DNA of 64,000 nt from Bacteroidales bacterium. Its GTDB lineage: Bacteria > Bacteroidota > Bacteroidia > Bacteroidales > F082. Numbering within the stretch: the first letter of the stretch is position 1; each line of letters opens with the position of its first letter. Location of the stretch: assembly GCA_017537965.1 (NCBI GenBank), contig JAFYJV010000018.1:124001-188000 (forward strand), given 5' to 3'. The notes below the pieces were generated by a model, which was not told the DNA's origin, did not search any database, and worked only from the letters and a program-made list of their open reading frames with translations. The position numbers and the translations under genes are program-made. Below, piece after piece: positions 33,448-43,472 of this stretch.

Positions 33448-36400
33448 ATGAAACACTGTATATTACTGCTATTTGCTATTCTTATGGGATCCGTCAACGG
33501 GCTCTATGCACAACAGAAGATCGACTTGGGTCGTGCCCGGGATCAGATCCAAAAGAAAGAGGATAACATCGACCGTCTGCGTCTGGTGTGCCATTATGCC
33601 CAGCTGCAAACGACGCACTGCCATCGTCAAGAGGGTGGTTTCGATGAGTTGAGCCTTCAGGGTGGACTCTTTGACGGCGAGGTTGGTGAACCCAAGTTGC
33701 CCGTCACGCAACGGCTGATTGAGATCCCCTTTGGCGCCGAGGCGACGGCAGTGGTGACGAATTACTCCCTTCAAGAGTACGACCTCGCCGACTATGGCAT
33801 CGGGAAGATCATGCCGATGCAGCCGCCAGTCTCGAAAAACGACGTGCCGGAAGCCATGCCGCTGGTCATCAATGAGGACGCCTATGGCCGTGACGAGTAC
33901 TTCGGACAAGAGCTTGCCCGAGTGCAGGTGCTGGGGACCTTGAGAGGCTATCGTATCGCCAGGGTCACGGTGGCGCCAGTGCGCTATAATCCAGTGCAGA
34001 ACAAGATCCAGGTGTATAACGACATCGAGTTGGAAGTTCGCTTCTCGGGTGCCGACGCTTCACTCACACACGACATCAAGGCCAAGACACGCTCTCCTTA
34101 TTTCGACTTCATCAAGGACAATATTCTCAACGAAGGCGTCAGCAGGGACTATCCCGACCATCCCGATCTCACACGCTATCCAGTGAAATATGTCATCATC
34201 GCCGACCGCATGTTTGATGGATATCTTGACGAGTTGGTCCGTTGGAAGACTCGGAAAGGCTTTGAGGTGCTGCTGTCGTTTACCGATGAGATCGGTGTGA
34301 CCCAAGGTGCTATCCAGTCGTATTTGCATGGGCTGTACAACAGTGCCACTCCCGAAGATCCAGCGCCAAGTTTCGTGCTGTTTGTGGGCGATACGCAGCA
34401 GATTCCCACCTATATAGGAATGTCATCGCAAAAGGTGACCGACCTCTATTACGCGAGTGTCGATGGCGACTATTTCCCGGAGATGTATTACGGACGATTC
34501 TCGGCGCAGACCGTGGAACAGCTGATGCCGCAGATAGAGAAGACTTTATACTATGAACAGTATCAGTTCGTGGATCCTTCCTACCTGGACCGTGTCACCT
34601 TGATTGCTGGATGGGACGACTACTGGAATGCCCAGATCGCCCAGCCCACCATCCGTTATGGCATGGAGAACTGGTTTAATGAGGGGAATGGCTATGCTGA
34701 GGTGTATCCATACTATGGCCCAAACGATTATGAAGGTTGTTATGAGGATGACAAGATCTCGGTGAGCATGATCAACTATACTGCACATTGCAGCGAGACG
34801 GTGTGGGGGACGCCCGCTTTGTCGGCATCGACCATTCAAAGCATGCATAACGAGGGCTTCTATCCGTTAGCCGTCGGAAATTGTTGTGAGTCGTCTGAGT
34901 TTGGTTATGGCGAATGCGTTGGTGAGTCGTGGGTGCGTGCCGACAAGAAAGGTGCCGTTTGTTATTTGGGCTCGGCTCCCAGCACCTATTGGTATGAGGA
35001 TGCTTGGTGGGCCATGGGTGCCTATCACATCACCAACGCCAACTTGGGTCAGACTCCTTTGATGAGTCAAACGACCTCGGGTGCCTATGATGCCATGCAT
35101 GGAGAGGAATATGTCTCGGCTGGCGGCTTGGTATTGTGCGGCAACCTTGCCGTCACGGAGGCGTGCAACCATGGTTGGAGCGATGCGGCACAGTACTATT
35201 GGGAAGCCTACAACGTGTTGGGCGATCCTTCCTTGGTCACTTACCACACCCGTGGCACTGAAAATGTTGTGACGCATGAGCCCACCTTGTTCCTCGGGTC
35301 CGACGCCTTTTCGCTTCAGGCGGAGCCTGGCTCATGGGTGGGCCTGTCGAAGGATGGCGTGTTGCTCGGCAGCGGCATGGTGGGGGAAGACGATGAGCTG
35401 ACGCTGTCGATCACACCTGCCGCCGAAGGCGGTTTTGCGGAGCTGGTGGTCACCAAGCCGCAAAGGATTCCCTATATGAAATATATTCCAATAGCCACTC
35501 CCGGGCAGCCTTTCTTGATGGTTACGAATGCCGATCCTGTACGGTTCCCCTATAACCAAGAGACAGAGCTCAGCGTTACGGTGAAGAATGTCGGCGACCA
35601 AGTGGTTCCTGACGGGACTCAGCTGATGCTGCAAGCGACCGACCAGCACATGGAGGTGCTGAACGCCCAGTGTATTGTGAATGAATCCATTCCCGTGGGT
35701 GGTACGGCAGTCATCCCTAATGCATTTAGGGTAAAAGCCTCTTCGGATGTTTATGATGGTGAGCGGTTTAGGATGATCACCACGGCCGATTGCGGCGACC
35801 AAGTCAATGCGGACTTCTATGTCACCGTTGCCAAGCCTGTTTTTGAATATGTGGATTATTCGTGGAGCGAAGGTTTTTCTTCGGGTAGTTCGTTTGATGT
35901 TTCCGTGACCTTCAGGAACGTCGGCGGCGCAGCCGCCGAGTCCCCTGTGGCAAGTATCGCATCTTCCAATCCCCTGCTGCTGTTTTCTCCACAGGAAATC
36001 AATCTGGAGCGCATAGAGGCGGGTGAAACAGTGACATGCCAGTTCATGGTATGGGTGCCCGAGACGGTGTCGGAGAGTGAGATGTTGGAGTTGGAGGTGT
36101 CTTTGCAGGATGCTGGTGTCAGCGAGAGTCAGACCATCTCGTTGGTGAACCTATGCAACTTGGTGCTTGAATTGCGTGATTCAGGTGGTAACGGCTGGGA
36201 AGGCGCCGCCTTGAAGATGCTTTTCCAAGACGGGACTTCGCCTAAGTTGTATGAGCTGACAGAAGGCTCCTCGGCTACTTATATGCTTTCAAATCGGAAA
36301 GGCTATAAGATCAGGCTTTCATGGATCAATGGAAGCCATGACGAAGAGTGTAGTTTCACCTTCAGCTATGAGGACGGAACGGTGATTTATGAAAGCGGTT

Positions 36401-36708
36401 CCGATTTACATGGTAATTTGCTGTTGACCACGATCGACTGTACTATCAACGTTACGGAAGTAGCCGAATCGGAAGCATGTCCCCAAGTCAACGTGTATCC
36501 CAATCCCGCATCCCAACAGGTGACTGTCGTCTCTGCGACACCTATGAGCCGTTGCTTGCTGATGAACAGCTTGGGCCAGGTCGTCATGGACAAACGGGTG
36601 AACGAAACCATGATCCAGTTGGATGTGGACCGTCTTGCTCCGGGTATCTATCTCCTTAGGGCACAGACGGCAGATGGAGATGCCATTCAACGAGTAATGA
36701 TAAGATAA
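33448..36708 (+). CDS. Gingipain-like C25 cysteine peptidase with T9SS sorting domain
   Basis: Starting at ATG 33448 (1086 residues) gives a clear signal peptide (MKHCILLLFAILMGSVNGLYAQ). Residues about 60-225 form the C25 prodomain; the caspase-like catalytic domain follows with His447 in YTAHCSETVWG and a Cys pair at 479-480 (GNCCESSEFGYGECVG); the His-to-Cys480 distance equals that in RgpB. Immunoglobulin-like repeats (about 690-880), a lectin-like region, and a type A T9SS C-terminal sorting domain (VNVYPNPASQQ, LLMNSLGQVV, LAPGIYLLRA) complete it. The enzyme is predicted to be secreted and anchored or released by T9SS. Substrate specificity (Arg or Lys) is not evident. Confidence 0.85.
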   Translation: MKHCILLLFAILMGSVNGLYAQQKIDLGRARDQIQKKEDNIDRLRLVCHYAQLQTTHCHRQEGGFDELSLQGGLFDGEVGEPKLPVTQRLIEIPFGAEATAVVTNYSLQEYDLADYGIGKIMPMQPPVSKNDVPEAMPLVINEDAYGRDEYFGQELARVQVLGTLRGYRIARVTVAPVRYNPVQNKIQVYNDIELEVRFSGADASLTHDIKAKTRSPYFDFIKDNILNEGVSRDYPDHPDLTRYPVKYVIIADRMFDGYLDELVRWKTRKGFEVLLSFTDEIGVTQGAIQSYLHGLYNSATPEDPAPSFVLFVGDTQQIPTYIGMSSQKVTDLYYASVDGDYFPEMYYGRFSAQTVEQLMPQIEKTLYYEQYQFVDPSYLDRVTLIAGWDDYWNAQIAQPTIRYGMENWFNEGNGYAEVYPYYGPNDYEGCYEDDKISVSMINYTAHCSETVWGTPALSASTIQSMHNEGFYPLAVGNCCESSEFGYGECVGESWVRADKKGAVCYLGSAPSTYWYEDAWWAMGAYHITNANLGQTPLMSQTTSGAYDAMHGEEYVSAGGLVLCGNLAVTEACNHGWSDAAQYYWEAYNVLGDPSLVTYHTRGTENVVTHEPTLFLGSDAFSLQAEPGSWVGLSKDGVLLGSGMVGEDDELTLSITPAAEGGFAELVVTKPQRIPYMKYIPIATPGQPFLMVTNADPVRFPYNQETELSVTVKNVGDQVVPDGTQLMLQATDQHMEVLNAQCIVNESIPVGGTAVIPNAFRVKASSDVYDGERFRMITTADCGDQVNADFYVTVAKPVFEYVDYSWSEGFSSGSSFDVSVTFRNVGGAAAESPVASIASSNPLLLFSPQEINLERIEAGETVTCQFMVWVPETVSESEMLELEVSLQDAGVSESQTISLVNLCNLVLELRDSGGNGWEGAALKMLFQDGTSPKLYELTEGSSATYMLSNRKGYKIRLSWINGSHDEECSFTFSYEDGTVIYESGSDLHGNLLLTTIDCTINVTEVAESEACPQVNVYPNPASQQVTVVSATPMSRCLLMNSLGQVVMDKRVNETMIQLDVDRLAPGIYLLRAQTADGDAIQRVMIR

Positions 36709-36715
36709 ATAAACA

Positions 36716-37378
36716 ATGAAAAGATTTGCAGTGATCCTGGCCGGTTGCGGCCATAAAGACGGTGCCGAGATCCACGAGGCCGTCTCCTTGTTGTTATCCA
36801 TTGATCAGCATGGTTGTGAATACCAGTGTTTTGCCCCAAGCCGTCAGCAGGCGGATGTCATCGACCATGCGACTGGCAAGGCCATGAAAGAAGAGCGCAA
36901 CGTCATGGTGGAAGCCGCTCGCATTGCTCGCGGCAACATTCTGCCCATCGAGCAGTTCAAGGCTGAGGATTATGATGCCTTGTTTTTCAGCGGCGGTTTC
37001 GGTGCAGCCAAGAACCTGTGCGACTATGCTTTCAAAGGGGCTGCCATGGAGGTGAAACCCGACGTGGCACGCGCCATCTTGGAGATGAATGAGGCAGGCA
37101 AACCCATCGGTGCCATGTGCATTGCTCCTGTGATGCTGGCCCGTCTCATCCCCGATGTGTGCGTCACCTTGGGCGCGGAAGGCACTGAGGTAGCTGAACA
37201 CGTCAGGGAATGGGGTGCCAACCACGTTCAGACCGAGAACGGTGATGTGTGTGCCGACAATGAGAAGCGGGTGTTCACCACGCCGGCATATATGCTAAAC
37301 GCCACCATAAAGGACGTTTATGATGGCGCTTACAACATGGTTGAGGCAGTGATTGAATGCCTCGACGTGGTGAAATAA
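36716..37378 (+). CDS. elbB: ElbB-type glyoxalase of the DJ-1/PfpI superfamily
   Basis: 220 residues: N-terminal KRFAVILAGCGHKDGAEIHE, the PSRQQADVIDHATG region and the nucleophile elbow PIGAMCIAPVMLAR with the conserved Cys. This is the layout of ElbB (isoprenoid biosynthesis-associated glyoxalase), a cytosolic methylglyoxal-handling protein in E. coli. It begins seven bases after the C25 gene with no terminator between, so it may be carried on the protease transcript. The ElbB stop abuts upp's stop on the other strand with no intervening base. Confidence 0.9.
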   Translation: MKRFAVILAGCGHKDGAEIHEAVSLLLSIDQHGCEYQCFAPSRQQADVIDHATGKAMKEERNVMVEAARIARGNILPIEQFKAEDYDALFFSGGFGAAKNLCDYAFKGAAMEVKPDVARAILEMNEAGKPIGAMCIAPVMLARLIPDVCVTLGAEGTEVAEHVREWGANHVQTENGDVCADNEKRVFTTPAYMLNATIKDVYDGAYNMVEAVIECLDVVK

Positions 37379-38041
37379 TCAAATCTTGTCTCCGTAAGCC
37401 AAATCGCCCGCGTCGCCCAGACCCGGGACGATATACTTGTGCTCGTTAAGCACGGGGTCGATGGCGGCGCACCACAGCGTGACGTTGTCCAAAGGCTTGA
37501 ACAGTTTCATGAGATTGTCAATGCCGGCTTGTGCGGCGATGACGCAGCAGAGGTGTAGTTGTTTCGGTATGCCTTTGGTGCAGAGCGCCTGGTAGGCCAG
37601 TTCCAGGCTGCCTCCCGTGGCCAGCATCGGGTCGGCGATAATCAGCGTTTTGTCGGTGAGATCGGGTGCGGCGAGGTATTCCACCTTGATGCCAACTTCC
37701 TCGTGCTTCTCATCCATATAGTAGCGATAAGCCGATACGAAGGCGTTGCCAGCATGGTCGAACACGTCGAGGAAACCTTGATGGAATGGTAATCCTGCGC
37801 GGAACACGGTGGCCAGCACAATATCGTCGTCTGGGGTGTTGGCTTTGGCCATGGCCAGTGGCGTTTGGATTTCCTTTTTGGAGTAAGAGAGGGTCTTGCT
37901 CACCTCGTATGCCATCATCTGGCCAATACGTTGCAGGTTGTGGCGGAAGGTGTTGCGGTCGTTTTGGATGTTTACATCCCTCAGCTCGGCCACATATTGG
38001 TTGATGACGCTGTTGCTTTCGGCGAAGTTAATTATTTTCAT
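37379..38041 (-). CDS. upp: Uracil phosphoribosyltransferase
   Basis: 220 residues from ATG 38041; the upstream part of the open frame is not conserved. The PRPP loop is IIADPMLATGGSLEL and the uracil-binding region PGLGDAGDLAYG lies at the C-terminus. It salvages uracil to UMP. Bacteroidota Upp variants have the AVE/TVFRAGLPFHQGFLDVF stretch seen here. It is preceded by the glyA terminator, so it has its own start, and is convergent with elbB. Confidence 0.92.
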   Translation of the reverse strand: MKIINFAESNSVINQYVAELRDVNIQNDRNTFRHNLQRIGQMMAYEVSKTLSYSKKEIQTPLAMAKANTPDDDIVLATVFRAGLPFHQGFLDVFDHAGNAFVSAYRYYMDEKHEEVGIKVEYLAAPDLTDKTLIIADPMLATGGSLELAYQALCTKGIPKQLHLCCVIAAQAGIDNLMKLFKPLDNVTLWCAAIDPVLNEHKYIVPGLGDAGDLAYGDKI

Positions 38042-38057
38042 GTTATTAAGATTAAAA

Positions 38058-38089
38058 GAAACGCCCGACTCAAGAGAACCGGGCGTTTC
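38058..38089 (-). terminator. Intrinsic terminator of glyA
   Basis: Stem GAAACGCCCG / CGGGCGTTTC with a 12-base loop followed by TTTT on the minus strand, between glyA and upp. Confidence 0.8.
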
Positions 38090-38103
38090 GTTGTTGTTGA
38101 TGA

Positions 38104-39402
38104 TTACCAAGCGAAGAGCGGATAGTCCTTCATCATCTTGTTGACCTCGGCCTTGACGGCGTTGATCTTGGTGTCCGGAGCAGTCTTGGCGACCGGGTCG
38201 ATGGCGCTGATGACGTCGTCGATCATCTCCACGATGATAGGCATCTTGTCTTCCTTCAGGCCGCGGGTGGTGATGGCAGGCGTGCCGACACGCAGACCTG
38301 AGGTGAGGAACGGCGAGCGGCTGTCGAACGGCACCATGTTCTTGTTGACGGTGATGTCGGCCAGCACGAGGGTGTTCTCCACCATCTTACCGGTGATCTC
38401 CGGGAACTTGCCGCGGAGGTCGATCAGCATGGAGTGGTTGTCGGTACCGCCGCTGATGACCTGGTAACCCTTGTCGATGAAGGCCTGTGCCATGACGGCG
38501 GCGTTTTTCTTCACCTGGAGGATGTACTCGAAGTACTCGTCGGAAAGGGCTTCGCCGAAGGCCACTGCCTTGGCGGCGATGACGTGCTCCAGCGGACCGC
38601 CTTGGATGCCTGGGAACACAGCGCTGTTGAGCAATGCGCTCATCATCTTCACTTCGCCCTTCGGGGTGGTACGGCCTTGCGGATCCGGGAAGTCTTCGCC
38701 CATGAGGATCATGCCGCCACGGGGACCGCGGAGGGTCTTGTGTGTGGTGGTGGTGACGATATGGCAGTAGTCCAGAGGATCGTTGAGGATGCCTTTTGCG
38801 ATGAGGCCAGCGGGGTGGCTGATGTCGGCCATCAGGATGGCGCCGACTTGGTCGGCGATGTCACGCATGCGGGCGTAGTCCCAGTCGCGGCTATAGGCGG
38901 AAGCGCCGGCCACGATGAGTTTCGGCTTGCACTCGAGGGCGATCTTCTCCATCTCGTCGTAATCGACACGACCGGTCTCCTTGCTGACATGGTAAGCTAC
39001 TGGCTTGTAGAGCATACCGGAGGCGTTCACCGGGCTGCCGTGTGAGAGGTGGCCGCCGTGTGAAAGGTCGAGACCCATGAAGGTGTCACCAGGTTGCAGG
39101 ATGGCCTGCATCACAGCCATGTTGGCCTGTGCGCCCGAGTGAGGCTGCACGTTGGCGAAGTTGGCATCGAACAGCTCGCAAGCGCGGTCGATAGCCAGCT
39201 GCTCGCTTTGGTCAACGATTTGGCAACCGCCATAATAACGTTTGCCCGGGTAACCTTCGGCGTATTTGTTGGTCATGACCGAACCCATGGCTTCCAGCAC
39301 CTGTTCGCTGACAAAGTTTTCAGAAGCGATCAGCTCGATTCCGTGCATCTGACGCTCTTTCTCTTGGCGTATCAGATCAAAGATTTTTTCGTCTCTTTTC
39401 AT
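38104..39402 (-). CDS. glyA: Serine hydroxymethyltransferase
   Basis: 432 residues starting at ATG 39402 ([18 protein letters not shown]); the longer open frame upstream is leader. Motifs: [30 protein letters not shown], and the PLP lysine in [18 protein letters not shown] enzyme converting serine and THF to glycine and 5,10-methylene-THF. The gene's 5' leader ends in an octanucleotide array described separately. A typical, complete GlyA. Confidence 0.96.
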   Translation of the reverse strand: MKRDEKIFDLIRQEKERQMHGIELIASENFVSEQVLEAMGSVMTNKYAEGYPGKRYYGGCQIVDQSEQLAIDRACELFDANFANVQPHSGAQANMAVMQAILQPGDTFMGLDLSHGGHLSHGSPVNASGMLYKPVAYHVSKETGRVDYDEMEKIALECKPKLIVAGASAYSRDWDYARMRDIADQVGAILMADISHPAGLIAKGILNDPLDYCHIVTTTTHKTLRGPRGGMILMGEDFPDPQGRTTPKGEVKMMSALLNSAVFPGIQGGPLEHVIAAKAVAFGEALSDEYFEYILQVKKNAAVMAQAFIDKGYQVISGGTDNHSMLIDLRGKFPEITGKMVENTLVLADITVNKNMVPFDSRSPFLTSGLRVGTPAITTRGLKEDKMPIIVEMIDDVISAIDPVAKTAPDTKINAVKAEVNKMMKDYPLFAW

Positions 39403-39403
39403 T

Positions 39404-39435
39404 AATTGTTGATTTGTTGAGTTGTTGAATTGTTG
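39404..39435 (-). repeat. CAACAANN octamer array abutting the glyA start
   Basis: Four perfect tandem 8-mers (minus strand: CAACAATT, CAACAACT, CAACAAAT, CAACAATT) end one base before the ATG at 39402. Similar arrays stand directly before trpS and the dehydrogenase gene. Confidence 0.7.
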
Positions 39436-39527
39436 TGTTCTTCTTTCAAGACCGTATTTGGTTGCAAAGTTGAGAAATAATATTGAGATTTCAATGAAAA
39501 AACTGTATTTAATTACAATTGAATTAT

Positions 39528-39535
39528 TACCTTTG
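39528..39535 (+). promoter_or_regulatory. Predicted -7 box for hipBA
   Basis: The plus strand reads TACCTTTG followed by CA, 59 bases before ATG 39594. Confidence 0.5.
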
Positions 39536-39593
39536 CAATCGAATACAATAATATTTATTATTTTGATCAATTAGGTTTTAGAGATACGATAAT

Positions 39594-39920
39594 ATGCATT
39601 TACTTTATGATTTTAACGTGGATACGGCGGATGACCTTGCAGTTCGTTTGTCCGAAAATGTGAAACGTCGCCGATTGGAGAAAGGTCTGTCGCGCAGTGC
39701 CCTGTCGATGATGAGTGGGGTGCCGGCACCTACCATCGCCAAGTTCGAGCAACATCACAGCATCTCATTAATAGGATTCCTTGCATTAGCCAAGGCCTTG
39801 GGCTACACCGACGCGTTGAAGTCGCTGTTGACAGAGCCGGTATATACCACCATGGAGGAATTGGATACCATTAACAAAAACAAGAACAGAAAACGTGGTA
39901 GAAATGAATTCAATCGATAA
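39594..39920 (+). CDS. hipB: HipB-like antitoxin, XRE-family HTH regulator
   Basis: 108 residues. A helix-turn-helix domain (about 15-75: AVRLSENVKRRRLEKGLSRSALSMMSGVPAPTIAKFEQ) of the XRE type, then a linker and a basic C-terminal tail (NKNKNRKRGRNEFNR). HipB binds operator DNA and neutralises HipA. It overlaps hipA (ATG 39904, or GTG 39895) by 17 or 26 bases, the usual coupled arrangement. Confidence 0.85.
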   Translation: MHLLYDFNVDTADDLAVRLSENVKRRRLEKGLSRSALSMMSGVPAPTIAKFEQHHSISLIGFLALAKALGYTDALKSLLTEPVYTTMEELDTINKNKNRKRGRNEFNR

Positions 39921-41001
39921 GCTTTTCGTCAAATACCATGGAAAAACCGTGGGCGAACTGACCATGACACCTGATGGCAAGCGTTGTGTCTTTAGGTATG
40001 ACAAGGACTGGCTGGCCACGGGTTTCTCCATCTCTCCATTGGATCTGCCCTTGAAGTCGGATTTGTTCATTGCGCCAGAGCGTCCGTTTTGGGGTAACTT
40101 CGGCATTTTCGAAGACAGTCTTCCCGATGGCTATGGCCGTTATCTGCTCAACAGGATGTTGCGCCGACAGGGCATTGACGAATCGCAACTGACACCGTTG
40201 CAACGTCTTAGCATTGTAGGCAGCACGGGAATGGGAGCCTTGTGCTATGAACCGGAGACGCGCATGGGCGGCGTGGACGAAAAGCTGTCGTTCGACCATT
40301 TGCAGCAGCTGGCGTTGGAAGTTCTCTCCGAAAAAAATGAGAAGGATGCTGCAATCCTTTATTACAAAAGCGGCAACTCGGGAGGGTGTCGCCCAAAATG
40401 CCTTTACCGTGATGAGGATGGTGAGTGGTTGGTGAAGTTCAGGCATACTTACGATCCAAAGGATCTTGGCTTGAAGGAGTACAAATACAACGAGATGGCC
40501 CGACAATGCGGCATCGAAGTGCCTGATTTCCGTTTGTTTGATGGAAAGTATTTCGCCACTCGTCGTTTTGATGTTGAAAACGGAGAGCGCCTTCATGTGG
40601 CTACAGCGGGAGCCTTGCTGAATGAAGCCATCGACTTCCCGAAGCTTGATTACAAAACCTTGTTGCACCTCACTGGTTTTCTGACCCAGGATCCGCATCA
40701 GGTGGAGGCCATGTTTCGGTTGATGGCTTTCAATGTGTTTGCTGAAAACAAAGACGATCATGCCAAGAATTTCAGCTTCATCTGTCGCGAGGGCAGTTGG
40801 CGTTTGGCTCCTGCTTACGACCTCGCCCCTGTTCCTGAGGGCTACAACGGCGATCACGCAACCATGGTGAACGGCAATGGCAAACCCACCATCGCCGACA
40901 TGCTCGCTGTTGGTGAGTCCATCCGCATTCCCAAGAAACGCGGCATGGAAATCATTGAATTTGTAAAGGAGCAATGCAAATCATTAATTCACAAAAAATA
41001 A
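39904..41001 (+). CDS. hipA: HipA-family toxin (Ser/Thr kinase)
   Basis: 365 residues from ATG 39904 (a GTG codon three codons earlier is possible). HipA N-terminal domain (YHGKTVGELTMTPDGKRCVFRYD), then HipA_C kinase: PFWGNFGIFEDSLPDGYGR, the glycine-rich loop region (SGNSGGCRPKCL), catalytic NVFAENKDDHAKNFSF and DFG-like APAYDLAP. In E. coli HipA phosphorylates glutamyl-tRNA synthetase; the target here is not known. Slightly shorter than E. coli HipA (440). Its stop overlaps the following start by one base (TAATG). Confidence 0.9.
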   Translation: MNSIDKLFVKYHGKTVGELTMTPDGKRCVFRYDKDWLATGFSISPLDLPLKSDLFIAPERPFWGNFGIFEDSLPDGYGRYLLNRMLRRQGIDESQLTPLQRLSIVGSTGMGALCYEPETRMGGVDEKLSFDHLQQLALEVLSEKNEKDAAILYYKSGNSGGCRPKCLYRDEDGEWLVKFRHTYDPKDLGLKEYKYNEMARQCGIEVPDFRLFDGKYFATRRFDVENGERLHVATAGALLNEAIDFPKLDYKTLLHLTGFLTQDPHQVEAMFRLMAFNVFAENKDDHAKNFSFICREGSWRLAPAYDLAPVPEGYNGDHATMVNGNGKPTIADMLAVGESIRIPKKRGMEIIEFVKEQCKSLIHKK

Positions 41002-41987
41002 TGAAAACATCTCGTTTCTCAATTTTGATTCCAGCACTAGCGACATTGGCCTTTCTGTCGTGTTCGAATAAGACAAAAACCTCAACTAGTAATACTGTTA
41101 TTGATTATTCCGACACCACCTATTGGTACAGTTTTGGCGATGAAAGCCATGCGGCAGATGTCTTCTATGTGTATCCGACGGTCTCCGCGATTTCATATCA
41201 GGACAACGATTCCTCTTGGTTTGCCGACATCACTTTGCCTGAGGTGCGAGAGGAGGCTAATGGTAACCAACGGTTCAACAAGATGTTGTATGGTGAATAT
41301 AATTTTTATGCGCCGTATTATCGGCAGATGATTTTTGAAGCCTATTCGCAACCTGCCGACACTTTAGCAAAACTTGCTGCATTTGCTGCCGCGGATGTCA
41401 ACGACGCCTTTCAATACTATATGGAACACTTCAACCATGGCCGTCCTTTTTTCTTGATGGGGCACAGCCAAGGCTCGCAAATGCTGATTGAGCTGTTAAA
41501 GCATGGTGTGACCGAGGAACAGCGTCAACAGATGGTGGCGGCTTATTGTATCGGCTATCATGTCACTGCAGAAGAGCTAAATGATTATCCCGAAGCCTTG
41601 AAACCTGCCACCGACAATATCATGCAAGGCTTGATCATCTTCAATTCGGTGACCGATACCACGGCCATTAGTAGGGTGTCACGTGGTGATGTGGTGGGCG
41701 TTAATCCTGTATCATGGAACATGACTACAGATACCATTCCCGCCGAGTTCCATCTGGGCATGGCCAAATACAACGACACCCGCGACAGCGTTTTGATTGT
41801 TCCCTGCCCGACACGGACTTATCTCTACAACCACACCACCATCTGCCTCGACCTCGACCCCGAGATGGTCTTCATTCCGGCTTACGAAGAAATGTTCCCG
41901 AAAGGCAACCTCCACTTCGCCGACTCGTGGCTTTATGGCGGCAACGTGGTTCAAAATATGGATTGTCGGTTGAGGCATTTTCGGTGA
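41001..41987 (+). CDS. DUF3089 family lipoprotein, alpha/beta-hydrolase fold
   Basis: 328 residues starting at ATG 41001, one base overlapping the hipA stop. A lipoprotein signal (lipobox LAFLSC) precedes an alpha/beta-hydrolase domain whose nucleophile elbow is GHSQGS (about residue 155). DADVFYVYPTVSA and YAPYYRQM are typical of DUF3089. The catalytic Asp/His candidates lie in the C-terminal half (ICLDLDPEM, NLHFADSWLYGG). The linked position with hipBA is probably readthrough rather than function. Substrate unknown. Confidence 0.75.
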   Translation: MKTSRFSILIPALATLAFLSCSNKTKTSTSNTVIDYSDTTYWYSFGDESHAADVFYVYPTVSAISYQDNDSSWFADITLPEVREEANGNQRFNKMLYGEYNFYAPYYRQMIFEAYSQPADTLAKLAAFAAADVNDAFQYYMEHFNHGRPFFLMGHSQGSQMLIELLKHGVTEEQRQQMVAAYCIGYHVTAEELNDYPEALKPATDNIMQGLIIFNSVTDTTAISRVSRGDVVGVNPVSWNMTTDTIPAEFHLGMAKYNDTRDSVLIVPCPTRTYLYNHTTICLDLDPEMVFIPAYEEMFPKGNLHFADSWLYGGNVVQNMDCRLRHFR

Positions 41988-42048
41988 TATAACCTAATAT
42001 TCCAATAAGTTTTTCGATGAAGATTCCTTATTATTCCCCGATTTCCTG

Positions 42049-42056
42049 TATTTTTG
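42049..42056 (+). promoter_or_regulatory. Predicted -7 box for tyrS
   Basis: The plus strand reads TATTTTTG followed by CA, 19 bases before ATG 42076. Confidence 0.45.
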
Positions 42057-42075
42057 CACCTCAAAACTCCAAACA

Positions 42076-43374
42076 ATGAAGAACTTTGTTGAAGAACTCC
42101 GCTGGCGCGGAATGCTGGCTCAGATGATGCCAGGAACGGAAGAACTCCTCCAGAAAGAAATGGTAACGGCTTACCTCGGCACTGACCCGACAGCCGACTC
42201 ACTGCATATCGGTCACCTCTGCGGCATCATGATGCTGCGTCACCTGCAACGTTGCGGCCACAAACCCATCATCCTGGTGGGCGGTGCCACCGGCATGATC
42301 GGCGACCCATCGGGCAAGAGCCAGGAACGCAACCTGCTCAACGAAGAGACGCTGCGTCATAACCAGGAATGTATCAAGAAGCAAGTGGCGAAGTTCCTCG
42401 ACTTCGAGTCGAAAGAGCCCAACGCCGCCGAGATGGTGAACAACTACGACTGGATGAAGGACTTCACCTTCCTAGACTTCGCACGTGAGGTAGGCAAGCA
42501 CATCACCGTGAACTACATGATGGCCAAGGACAGCGTGCAACAACGCCTCAACGGTACCGCCCGCGACGGCCTCAGCTTCACCGAGTTCACCTACCAGCTG
42601 CTGCAAGGCTACGACTTCCTGTGGCTCTACCAGCACAAGCACTGCAAGCTGCAACTGGGCGGCAACGACCAGTGGGGCAATATCACCACGGGTACTGAGC
42701 TGATTCGTAGGACCTTGGGCTTCGAGAATGAGGCCTTTGCCTTGACATGCCCGCTGATCACCAAGGCCGATGGCAAGAAGTTCGGCAAGACCGAGAGCGG
42801 CAACATCTGGCTCGACCCGAAGCGCACCACGCCTTACAAGTTCTACCAGTTCTGGCTCAACGTCAGCGACGAGGACGCCGAGAAATACATCAAGATTTTC
42901 ACCTCGCTGGAGAAAGAGGTTATCGATGCCTTGATTGAAGAGCACAAGCAAGATCCAGGCCGCCGCGTGCTGCAAAAGCGCCTGGCCGAAGAAGTCACTG
43001 TGATGGTCCACTCGCAGGAAGCCTTGGATGCCGCCATCGAAGCCTCCAACATCCTCTTCGGCAAAGCCACCAAGGATGCCCTCGTAAAGCTTGACGAGCA
43101 GACCTTCCTCGACGTGTTCGATGGCGTCTCTCAGGAGCAGGTCTCTATGGACGCGCTGCAATCTGGCATCCCGATCGTGGATTTCATGGCCGTCAACACG
43201 CAGATCTTCCCTTCTAAGGGCGAGGCCCGTAAGATGGTTCAGGGTAATGGCGTGAGCGTCAACAAGGACAAGGTCACGCTGGACAAGGTGATGACCACCG
43301 ACGACCTCATCGACGGCAAATACATCTTGGTGCAGAAAGGCAAGAAGAATTACTATCTGGTGGTGGTGGAATAA
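42076..43374 (+). CDS. tyrS: Tyrosyl-tRNA synthetase
   Basis: 432 residues. Class I HIGH-type motif is LHIGHL (about 42-47), the KMSKS-type loop is KFGKTESGN, and an S4-like RNA-binding domain closes the protein ([19 protein letters not shown]). The full N- and C-terminal halves are present. Housekeeping function: charges tRNA-Tyr. Confidence 0.96.
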   Translation: MKNFVEELRWRGMLAQMMPGTEELLQKEMVTAYLGTDPTADSLHIGHLCGIMMLRHLQRCGHKPIILVGGATGMIGDPSGKSQERNLLNEETLRHNQECIKKQVAKFLDFESKEPNAAEMVNNYDWMKDFTFLDFAREVGKHITVNYMMAKDSVQQRLNGTARDGLSFTEFTYQLLQGYDFLWLYQHKHCKLQLGGNDQWGNITTGTELIRRTLGFENEAFALTCPLITKADGKKFGKTESGNIWLDPKRTTPYKFYQFWLNVSDEDAEKYIKIFTSLEKEVIDALIEEHKQDPGRRVLQKRLAEEVTVMVHSQEALDAAIEASNILFGKATKDALVKLDEQTFLDVFDGVSQEQVSMDALQSGIPIVDFMAVNTQIFPSKGEARKMVQGNGVSVNKDKVTLDKVMTTDDLIDGKYILVQKGKKNYYLVVVE

Positions 43375-43460
43375 CCGTGAGGTGAGCGCCCACAAACAAC
43401 GTTTCAACGGCTTTTTTCCCCATTTCGCCCAATTGTTTTGTTATAAGGATTGGGATTGTG

Positions 43461-43468
43461 TATCTTTG
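43461..43468 (+). promoter_or_regulatory. Predicted -7 box for the histidine kinase gene (leaderless geometry)
   Basis: The plus strand reads TATCTTTG followed by CG; its final G is five bases before ATG 43473. Confidence 0.5.
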
Positions 43469-43472
43469 CGCT

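Noticed and set aside
38104..39570. glyA start at the far upstream in-frame ATG
   Set aside because: The extra 56 residues are leader-like (repeat-encoded Q/N/S stretches) and conserved SHMT starts at MKRDEK.
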